This document shows positions 30,874 to 36,457 of a stretch of DNA of 36,457 bases, one piece after another. A model generated the notes under the pieces. That model was given only the letters and a program-made list of their open reading frames with translations, had not been told where the DNA came from and ran no database searches. Both the position numbers and the translations under genes were made by a program. The DNA comes from an uncultured Acetobacteraceae bacterium (lineage in GTDB: Bacteria > Pseudomonadota > Alphaproteobacteria > Acetobacterales > Acetobacteraceae): contig CALMVI010000139.1 in the NCBI GenBank assembly GCA_937873095.1, positions 1-36,457 on the forward strand, written 5' to 3'. Within the stretch, counting starts at the first letter, position 1. Each line of letters begins with the position of its first letter.

Positions 30874-32349
30874 CTACGCGGCTTTCGCCATCGCCCGCTT
30901 GCGCGTGAACACCAACGTCCCGTCGTCGAGCCTGCTGTAGCGCAGGGTCAGCAGGTCGAGCGCGTAGTTCTGATACAGCTTCCACGGCTTCTTCACGCCC
31001 TGGCGGGGAAGCTGGTCGAGCGCGCGCTGCACATAGCCGGAGGAGAAGTCCAGGAACGGCGCCTCGATGACATCAGCCTCCCTGGTGGGGCGTGCTTCGG
31101 CGTAGCCGCGCGAATCCATGTATTTCAGCAGCCGGCAGACGTACTCGCAGGTCAGGTCGGCCTTCAGGGTCCAGGACGCGTTGGTGTAGCCGAACACGGA
31201 AGCGAGGTTGGGCACCCCGCTATACATCATGCCCTTGTAGCTCATCGACTTGGCGAGGTCGACGCGCTCGCCATCCACGCTGATCGCCATGCCGCTGAGG
31301 ATCTGCATCCGCAGGCCGGTCGCCGTCACGACGATGTCCGCCTCCAGCTCGCGGCCGGACGTCAGGCGCAGGCCGTTTTCGGTGAAAGTGTCGATGGTGT
31401 CGGTCACCACCGAGGCCTGGCCGGACCGGATGGATGCGAACAGGTCGGAGTCGGGCACCAGGCACAGGCGCTGGTCCCAGGGGTTGTAGCGCGGCGTGAA
31501 GTGGGTGCCCACGTCGTATTCCGCGCCAAGCTCGGCCGTCACCATGTCGATCAGCCGCTTCTTGAACTTCTCCGGCCGGCGGCGCGCCGTCTTGAACATC
31601 AGCAGCTGCAGCAGGACGTTGCGCCACCGCGTGACGGCGTAGGCCAGCTTGTCCGGCAGCCGGCGCCGCAGCATGTTGGCAAACGCGTCCTCAGCCGGGC
31701 GCGACACGACGTAGGTCGGCGACCGTTGCAGCATGGTCACGTGGGCGGCCTGTCCTGCCATCGCGGGCACCAGGGTCACGGCGGTGGCGCCGCTGCCGAT
31801 GACGACGACGCGCTTGCCGGCGACGTCCAGATCCTCCGGCCAGTGCTGGGGGTGCACGATGCGGCCGGCGAACCCGTCGACACCCTGGAAGTCGGGCGTG
31901 TAGCCGCTGGCGTAGTCGTAGTAGCCGCTGCAGGTGAACAGGAAGCTGCACGTGAAAGAGACGGGCTCGCGGTCAGGGCCGCGCTCGGCCTCGATCGTCC
32001 AGACCGCATCGTCCGACGACCAGGCCGCCGTCCTGACCCTGTGCTGGAACCGTATGTGCTGGTCCACGCCGTATTCGGCGGCCGTGTCCTTGATGTAGGA
32101 CAGGATGGACGGACCGTCGGCGATCGCCTTGGCCTCGCGCCACGGGCGGAACGAATAGCCGAGTGTGTACATGTCCGAGTCCGATCGCACGCCTGGGTAG
32201 CGGAACAGGTCCCACGTGCCGCCGAGCGTCGCGCGGCCTTCCAGGATCGCGTAGGTCTTCGAGGAAGCACCCATTTTCATGTGACACCCCGCCCCGATGC
32301 CGGAGAGCCCCGCCCCAACGATGATGACGTCGAAATGTTCACTGGCCAT
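30874..32349 (-). CDS. Flavin-dependent Baeyer-Villiger-type monooxygenase
   Basis: 491-residue FAD/NADPH monooxygenase. FAD Rossmann motif: VIIVGAGLSGIGAGCHM; fingerprint FxGxxxHxxxWP present as FAGRIVHPQHWP (about residues 156-167); NADP Rossmann: VVVIGSGATAVTLVPAM; and GGTWDLFRYPGVRSDSDMYT near the N-terminus. The fingerprint is typical of type-I Baeyer-Villiger monooxygenases, with closest text to EtaA/MymA-like enzymes (from memory). Substrate ketone or thioamide unknown. Start ATG 32349. It lies 69 bases downstream of the broken P450 gene on the same strand; the pair may once have formed an oxidative pathway. Confidence 0.9.
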   Translation of the reverse strand: MASEHFDVIIVGAGLSGIGAGCHMKMGASSKTYAILEGRATLGGTWDLFRYPGVRSDSDMYTLGYSFRPWREAKAIADGPSILSYIKDTAAEYGVDQHIRFQHRVRTAAWSSDDAVWTIEAERGPDREPVSFTCSFLFTCSGYYDYASGYTPDFQGVDGFAGRIVHPQHWPEDLDVAGKRVVVIGSGATAVTLVPAMAGQAAHVTMLQRSPTYVVSRPAEDAFANMLRRRLPDKLAYAVTRWRNVLLQLLMFKTARRRPEKFKKRLIDMVTAELGAEYDVGTHFTPRYNPWDQRLCLVPDSDLFASIRSGQASVVTDTIDTFTENGLRLTSGRELEADIVVTATGLRMQILSGMAISVDGERVDLAKSMSYKGMMYSGVPNLASVFGYTNASWTLKADLTCEYVCRLLKYMDSRGYAEARPTREADVIEAPFLDFSSGYVQRALDQLPRQGVKKPWKLYQNYALDLLTLRYSRLDDGTLVFTRKRAMAKAA

Positions 32350-32418
32350 CGTGCCGCCTGCCCTGGTTCGTTGACATGTCGAGGATGCTCCTGGCCGGTC
32401 GGGAGCAGGGCTCCCGCT

Positions 32419-33614
32419 TCACCATTCCGCGGCCAGAGACTTCAGGCCGCGCAAGGTCACGGTCGGCTTCCAGACGACGTCCTCGGTGTCGGTCAGCCGC
32501 ATGCGCGGCAACCGTTCGATCAATCGTCTGAAGGCGATCTCGCCTTCGATGCGCGCCAGCTGCGCGCCGAGGCAGAAATGCAGCCCGCCTCCGAAACTCA
32601 GAGCGCGCACGCCGGGCCGGCCGATGTCGAGACGCTCGGGATCGCCGGCATAGGCGGCCGGGTCGTGGTTGGCCGACCCCAGAAGGGCGATGACCTCCTC
32701 ACCCTCCGCCACGTGTTCGCCCATGATTTCCGTATCGGCCAGGGCCAGCCGGCTGGTCAGCTGCACCGGACTGTCGTAGCGCAGAAGCTCTTCGACCGCG
32801 TTCTGCATCAGCCCGAGGTCGGCCCGCAGCCGCTCGAGCTCCTCGGGGTTGCGGTGCAGCGCCAGCAGCCCGTTGCCGATCAGGTTCGTTGTCGTCTCGT
32901 GCCCGGCGCCGAACAGCAGGTTGATGTTGGCGACGATCTCGGCCTCGCTCAGCGTGTCGTCGGCTTCGCGCGCCGCGAGCAGCCCGGTCACGAGGTCCTC
33001 GCCCGGGTGTTGCCTGCGGTAGGAAAGCAGGTGGCGGAAATAGCTTCGGACACGAGGAACCCGGCATTGGCGTCGTCCATCTCCTCGCGGGAGAGCGGGA
33101 TGGGGTCCAGGATCCGCCCGCGCACCGTGGATTCGTCGAGGAAGGGCGCGCGATCGGCCTCCGGCACGCCGAGCATGTCGCAGATCACCGTCACCGGCAG
33201 GCGATGGGCGAAATCGGCAATCACGTCCATTCCGCCCTGGTCCAGCGCGCGGTCGATCAGCGTGTCCACGATCGCCTCGATCCGGTGGCGCAGCGCCTCG
33301 ATCCGGCGCGCGTTGAACGCCCGCGTCACCAGCCCGCGGATGCGGGTATGCGCGGGCGGGTCCATGAACAGCATCATGCGCGTCAGGCTGGCGACGGCCG
33401 GCTCGGCCTGCACCTCGGGCGGCATGCGCGCGCTCGTCTGCCGGCCCATCTGCGGATCGCGCAGCAAGGCGGTGCAGCCGGCATGGGTGGAGACGACCCA
33501 GTGCCCGGTCGGCGCCTGCCAGATCGGCGCCGCCTCACGCAGGAAGCGGTAGGCGGGGTATGGATCGGCGCGCAAGGCGGGGTTGGCAAAATCGAAACCG
33601 GTCGCGGCATCCAT
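32419..33614 (-). pseudogene. Cytochrome P450, disrupted by a single-base frameshift
   Basis: The N-terminal part (33614 to about 33042) reads GFDFANPALRADPYPAYRFL through MLFMDPPAHTRIRGLVTRAF. The C-terminal part continues in a different frame with YFRHLLSYRRQHPGEDLVTG, the I-helix GAGHETTTN, the ExxR EELLR, and the haem loop FGGGLHFCLGAQLAR with Cys thiolate ligand. Joining after SEA at about 33042 gives an uninterrupted 398-residue P450; the annotated span, 1196 bases, is one base short of a multiple of three, fitting a single-base deletion. The first frame stops at TGA 32988-32990. A GTG at 32991 could start the C-terminal fragment but half a P450 has no known function. A sequencing error is the alternative. 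The N-terminal frame starts at ATG 33614. Confidence 0.87.
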
Positions 33615-33641
33615 CGCGTTACAGGCCTTAGGTGAACAACG

Positions 33642-33670
33642 ATCATGAAGGCGGGAACGGTGTCTGTCAA
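33642..33670 (-). promoter_or_regulatory. Near-consensus sigma-70 promoter of the P450 gene
   Basis: On the minus strand TTGACA (33665-33670) and CATGAT (33642-33647) are 17 bases apart. The -35 box is perfect and the -10 box matches 4 of 6. It lies about 28 bases upstream of the P450 start, fitting a short leader. Its intactness suggests the frameshift is recent. Confidence 0.55.
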
Positions 33671-33771
33671 AGGCCTTATTTTTTCAAAAGTAAGCGAAGT
33701 CTTCACCTTCGCTCGGCGCCTATAAACAAAAAGTTTTTTGGTCCTTTTTTTCAAAAAAGGACGACTTGCCT
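33671..33771. repeat. AT-rich hairpin spacer between the P450 and dmeF genes
   Basis: In a GC-rich genome this 100-base gap is strikingly AT-rich. It has three hairpins in a row: CTTATTTT / AAAAGTAAG (33675-33694, one G-T pair), AGCGAAG / CTTCGCT (33693-33713), and GTCCTTTTTT / AAAAAAGGAC (33741-33762). The third, with the preceding AAAAAGTTTTTTG, resembles an intergenic repeat I recall from Acetobacteraceae. It lies just past the dmeF stop and may be its terminator. The two TTTTTTCAAAA cores suggest an internal duplication. Confidence 0.6.
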
Positions 33772-34722
33772 TTACTGCCAAACCTCCACAGTAACATGCG
33801 AAAGCTCGCCAAACCGCCCAAGAAGCGACCGGTAGTATTCCGGCCCGCGCGCCTGCGACGTGGTAACGGCGACGATCGCCCCAAGGTGCCCGGGTCCGAG
33901 CCGCCACACATGCAGGTCGTGCAGGCGGTCTCCGTCCGCCTCGATCGCACGCCGGATCGCCGCTTCCGTCGTTTCGTCGGCGCTCATGTCCAGCAGGATG
34001 GCGCCGGTGTCCCGGATAAGTCCGGCCGACCAGCTGGCGATCACGCAGGCGCCAACCAGGCCCACCAGCGGGTCGACCCAGACCCAGCCGAACTGCCGCG
34101 CCAGCAGCAGGCCCGCAATCACCAGCACGGACACCAGCGCGTCGGCCAACACGTGCACGATGGCCGCCCGCATGTTGTTGTCCCGGCCCGTCCTGCCGGA
34201 GGCGGCGTGCGGGGCGTGGTCGTGATGGGCGTGCTCGTCATGGTCGTGCGCATGCCCGTGATGCCCGCCGAGCAGCCAGACGGAGGCGAGATTCACCAGC
34301 AGGCCCAGACACGCGATCGGGATCGCCTCGCCGAAGCGGATCGGCAGCGGCCAGATCAGGCGGACCGCCGCCTCGTAGCCGATCAGCAGGGCGATCATGG
34401 CCAGCACGACCGCGCTGGTGAAGCCAGCCAGGTCGCCCAGCTTGCCGGTGCCGAAGCAGAAGCGCGGGTCGTCTGCATGCCGCCTCGCATAGCGGTAGGC
34501 CAGGGCCGCCAGCAGCAGCGCGCCGGCATGGGTGGACATGTGCAGCCCGTCGGCCACCAGGGCGATCGAGTTGAACGCCAGCCCGCCCGCGATCTCGACG
34601 GCCATCGTGGCACCGCACAGCCAGATCACGGCCCAGCTGCGCCGTTCGGCCTGCGCGTGTCCCTCGCCGAGGAAGACGTGGCTGTGTGCGGTCCCGGCCT
34701 GCCCGGATGTCTGGTCGTCCAC
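33772..34722 (-). CDS. dmeF: CDF-family Co/Ni exporter, DmeF-like
   Basis: 316-residue cation diffusion facilitator expected to export Co2+ and Ni2+ (perhaps others) across the inner membrane. Six hydrophobic helices. Metal-site text ALVADGLHMSTHAGALLLAA (HxxxD-type residues) in helix 2 and HVLADALVSVLVIAGLL in helix 5; a His/Asp-rich cytoplasmic loop (GGHHGHAHDHDEHAHHDHAP); and C-terminal DLHVWRLGPGHLGAIV, matching DmeF proteins. The start is GTG 34722. The gene is alone; the upstream 96 bases, shared with a divergent gene, are the obvious place for metal-dependent control, though I see no DmeR gene here. Confidence 0.88.
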   Translation of the reverse strand: MDDQTSGQAGTAHSHVFLGEGHAQAERRSWAVIWLCGATMAVEIAGGLAFNSIALVADGLHMSTHAGALLLAALAYRYARRHADDPRFCFGTGKLGDLAGFTSAVVLAMIALLIGYEAAVRLIWPLPIRFGEAIPIACLGLLVNLASVWLLGGHHGHAHDHDEHAHHDHAPHAASGRTGRDNNMRAAIVHVLADALVSVLVIAGLLLARQFGWVWVDPLVGLVGACVIASWSAGLIRDTGAILLDMSADETTEAAIRRAIEADGDRLHDLHVWRLGPGHLGAIVAVTTSQARGPEYYRSLLGRFGELSHVTVEVWQ

Positions 34723-34798
34723 CGTTCGCCCCCGTCAACGCGCGCTGTCCTTTAGCATGCCGGTCGCGTCTGCGCAGAACGACGTGGCCCGGCTGGCG

Positions 34799-34818
34799 GT
34801 GGCCCGCAGCCGGGCCAC
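34799..34818 (+). promoter_or_regulatory. Hairpin directly before the photolyase-like start codon
   Basis: GTGGCCCG and CGGGCCAC form a perfect 8-bp stem with a CAGC loop, ending one base before ATG 34819. It would cover the usual ribosome-binding position, so it could limit translation or shift it to ATG 34828. Confidence 0.35.
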
Positions 34819-35946
34819 ATGCGGCGCATGGACGCTCACCGAACCCTCACCCGCCAGGCCGGCCTGGCGCTGCTGGACGCCGACACGGCGGCACTCGGCC
34901 GGCGCTACGCCGACCGCAGGAACACCGATCGCGGGCCCGGTCAGGCCACGACCACGTCGGCGCTTTCGCCCTTCCTCCGCCGCCGGCTGGTGCTCGAAGC
35001 CGAGGCGGTCCGGGCCGCGCGCGACGCGCACGGGCCGGCCGCGGAAAAGTTCGTCCAGGAGGTTTTCTGGCGCAGCTACTTCAAGGGCCACCTGGAAACC
35101 CGGCCATGGCTATGGACCGACTATCGCCGGCGGCTGGAGGCCGACAAGGCCAGGCTGGCCGCTGAAGCCGGACTGCGCACCGCCTACGAACGCGCGGTGG
35201 ACGGCCGCACCGGCATCGACGGTTTCGACGATTGGGCGCGCGAACTGGCCGAGGAGAACTGGCTGCACAACCATACTCGCATGTGGTTCGCCTCGATCTG
35301 GATCTTCACGCTCGGCCTGCCCTGGGCGCTCGGGGCGGATCTGTTCATGCGCCATCTGCTGGATGGCGACCCCGCCAGCAACACGCTGTCCTGGCGCTGG
35401 GTGGCCGGGTTGCACACACGCGGCAAGCCCTATGCCGCACGGGCCGAGAACATCCGCCGCTACACCGACGGCCGCTACAGCCCGGCCGGGTTGAACGAGA
35501 GTCCCGAGCCGCTGGACGAGCCTGAGGGCCCGCCGCCACGGCGCCTGCCGCAAGCCGACGCAGCCCCGGCCGGCGAGGCGGCCCTGCTGCTGCACCTGGA
35601 CGACCTGACCCCTGAGAGCCTGGATCTGGGGCAGGTCCGTGTCGTCCGCGTCTGCGGCGTGCTGGCCCATGCGGACGGCGCCGCCGAACCGGTCCGCCTG
35701 GCCGATCGGGAGGCGATGGACGACGCGCTGGCCCGGGCGGCGGCGCATTTCGGCTGCCCGGTCGGCGACGTGCCGGACGACACCCCGCTGGTGACCGCCT
35801 GGGCGCCGGTCGGGCCGTCCGCCGACGCGCTGCCGGCGGCCGCGCGCATCAGGCGAGCCTGGGACGATGCGGTCTGGCCGCGCTGCACCAAGGGGTTCTT
35901 CAAGGTCAAGGAGGCGATCCCTGGCATCCTGAGACACGAGATCTAG
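34819..35946 (+). CDS. Photolyase/cryptochrome FAD-binding domain protein lacking the antenna domain
   Basis: 375-residue protein. Residues about 45-220 match the all-helical FAD-binding domain of DNA photolyases/cryptochromes: [56 protein letters not shown] and [20 protein letters not shown]. The N-terminal alpha/beta antenna domain, normally about 130-200 residues, is absent; upstream codons reach an in-frame TAG at 34753 without another start. The last 150 residues ([28 protein letters not shown]) are not the usual photolyase end and I do not recognise them. FAD binding is likely; repair or signalling is uncertain. Start ATG 34819, or 34828 with a less occluded leader. Divergent from dmeF. 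Confidence 0.8.
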   Translation: MRRMDAHRTLTRQAGLALLDADTAALGRRYADRRNTDRGPGQATTTSALSPFLRRRLVLEAEAVRAARDAHGPAAEKFVQEVFWRSYFKGHLETRPWLWTDYRRRLEADKARLAAEAGLRTAYERAVDGRTGIDGFDDWARELAEENWLHNHTRMWFASIWIFTLGLPWALGADLFMRHLLDGDPASNTLSWRWVAGLHTRGKPYAARAENIRRYTDGRYSPAGLNESPEPLDEPEGPPPRRLPQADAAPAGEAALLLHLDDLTPESLDLGQVRVVRVCGVLAHADGAAEPVRLADREAMDDALARAAAHFGCPVGDVPDDTPLVTAWAPVGPSADALPAAARIRRAWDDAVWPRCTKGFFKVKEAIPGILRHEI

Positions 35947-35961
35947 GCCCGCCGGGCAGGC

Positions 35962-35978
35962 GGTCCGCCGTTCGGACC
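35962..35978 (+). terminator. Short hairpin after the photolyase-like gene
   Basis: GGTCCG (35962-35967) pairs with CGGACC (35973-35978) around CCGTT, 15 bases after the stop. Six GC-rich base pairs, no T-run; a weak terminator candidate. Confidence 0.3.
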
Positions 35979-36113
35979 ACGGCGCCAGTCATTTGCGCTC
36001 GCTTGCCTTGCAAAACGCGGCGGTTTCCCGCATCTGCACAGTCTCATCACCGGCTCATGATCGGCGCGCGGGGCAAGGGTCTCGTTTGCGCCCGTCATGG
36101 CATGGAGGCTTCC

Positions 36114-36457
36114 GTGTCCGCGCACCAGCTCGACAAGATACGCAACATCGGCATCACCGCCCACATCGACGCGGGCAAGACGACGACGACCGAGCGTATC
36201 CTGTACTACACGGGCGTCTCGCACCGCATCGGCGAGGTGCATGACGGCAACACCACGACCGACTACATGGAGCAGGAGCGTGAGCGCGGCATCACGATCA
36301 CCTCGGCCGCGGTCACGTGCGAGTGGAAGGACCACCGCATCAACATCATCGACACGCCCGGCCACATCGATTTCAACATCGAGGTGAACCGCAGCCTGCG
36401 CGTGCTGGACGGCGCCATCTTCATCATCGAGGGCGTGGCCGGCGTGCAGCCGCAATC
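36114..36457 (+). CDS. fusA: Elongation factor G, N-terminal part (3' truncated by the window)
   Basis: The first 114 residues of a translational GTPase. G1 motif [19 protein letters not shown], switch [22 protein letters not shown]3 [20 protein letters not shown]: an EF-G signature ([14 protein letters not shown]). It promotes ribosome translocation, by family knowledge. The start is GTG 36114, with GGAGG 5 bases upstream; ATG 36102 is in frame but would overlap that site. The gene stands alone behind a photolyase-like gene rather than after rpsG, and its [20 protein letters not shown] stretch differs from the usual alphaproteobacterial [11 protein letters not shown] version, so it may be a second, paralogous EF-G copy. 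That is inference from context. Confidence 0.9.
   Translation, partial: MSAHQLDKIRNIGITAHIDAGKTTTTERILYYTGVSHRIGEVHDGNTTTDYMEQERERGITITSAAVTCEWKDHRINIIDTPGHIDFNIEVNRSLRVLDGAIFIIEGVAGVQPQ

Noticed and set aside
32988-32991. Reading the P450 as two genes with a GTGA overlap
   Set aside because: The fragments are the N- and C-terminal halves of one P450, and restoring one base joins them with family-typical sequence; the overlap is a chance consequence of the frameshift.
29515-33552. A plus-strand open frame of about 1345 codons
   Set aside because: It is antisense to four well-supported minus-strand genes (GNAT excepted only at its end), is full of Arg/Gln/His/Val runs typical of the mirror frame in GC-rich coding DNA, and has no recognisable domain.
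1-36457. CRISPR arrays, prophage or integrative-element boundaries
   Set aside because: No regularly spaced repeats, integrase, transposase or tRNA-linked direct repeats were seen; the only mobile-looking sequences are the short hairpin elements listed.

Overview
The window is GC-rich (apart from a few short AT-rich gaps) and looks like chromosome from an alphaproteobacterium. I infer Rhodospirillales, probably Acetobacteraceae. The grounds are the mix of PQQ/lanthanide alcohol-oxidation genes, a rrf2-sufBCDSU-sufT-sufA operon, a DmeF-type metal exporter, and an AT-rich hairpin spacer of a kind I remember from that family. The family-level assignment is inference. I see no rRNA, tRNA, CRISPR array, integrase or insertion-sequence transposase.

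Layout. 1-5.2 kb: the tail of a glycine-rich protein, a potassium-channel-like protein, a glycosyltransferase, and a translationally coupled pair for valine breakdown (isobutyryl-CoA dehydrogenase-like plus 3-hydroxyisobutyryl-CoA hydrolase). 5.2-19.9 kb: a quinoprotein alcohol-oxidation island. Its minus-strand arm is one tightly packed operon: cytochrome c, periplasmic binding protein, beta-propeller, ABC ATPase, ABC permease and a small exported protein. The plus-strand arm starts with a 27-residue PqqA peptide gene, then an exported SoxH-like metallohydrolase and a fused SoxYZ-like carrier. Two small cysteine-containing proteins follow, then the lanthanide-type methanol dehydrogenase xoxF with xoxG- and xoxJ-like partners and a CXXXCW protein. 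The arm ends with a FIST sensor protein coupled to a hybrid histidine kinase. 19.9-22 kb: a small barrel protein, an EamA transporter and a Nudix hydrolase. 22-28.6 kb: a complete SUF iron-sulfur assembly operon with its Rrf2 regulator, interrupted before sufA by a 104-bp hairpin element with terminal inverted repeats. 28.6-36.5 kb: a small membrane protein, a GNAT acetyltransferase, an RsmB-type rRNA methyltransferase, a Baeyer-Villiger-type monooxygenase, a cytochrome P450 broken by one frameshift, dmeF, an antenna-less photolyase-like protein, and the 5' end of an elongation factor G gene.

How it fits together. XoxF would oxidise methanol (or another small alcohol) in the periplasm with PQQ and a lanthanide, and pass electrons to the XoxG-like cytochrome and perhaps to the second cytochrome c. 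XoxJ-like, CXXXCW, SoxH-like and SoxYZ-like proteins form a periplasmic set that repeatedly accompanies quinoproteins, but whose chemistry is not established. The ABC set and beta-propeller are the matching transport or maturation arm. PqqA supplies the PQQ precursor, although no pqqB-E genes are present here. The FIST/hybrid-kinase pair resembles NosP with NahK/ErcS' of Pseudomonas and is a plausible sensor for the system. The most unusual features are the orphan pqqA placed at the head of the SoxH/SoxYZ relay, two small Cys proteins with back-to-back overlapping ribosome-binding sites, the hairpin elements that punctuate the operons, and the freshly broken P450 that still has a near-consensus promoter.
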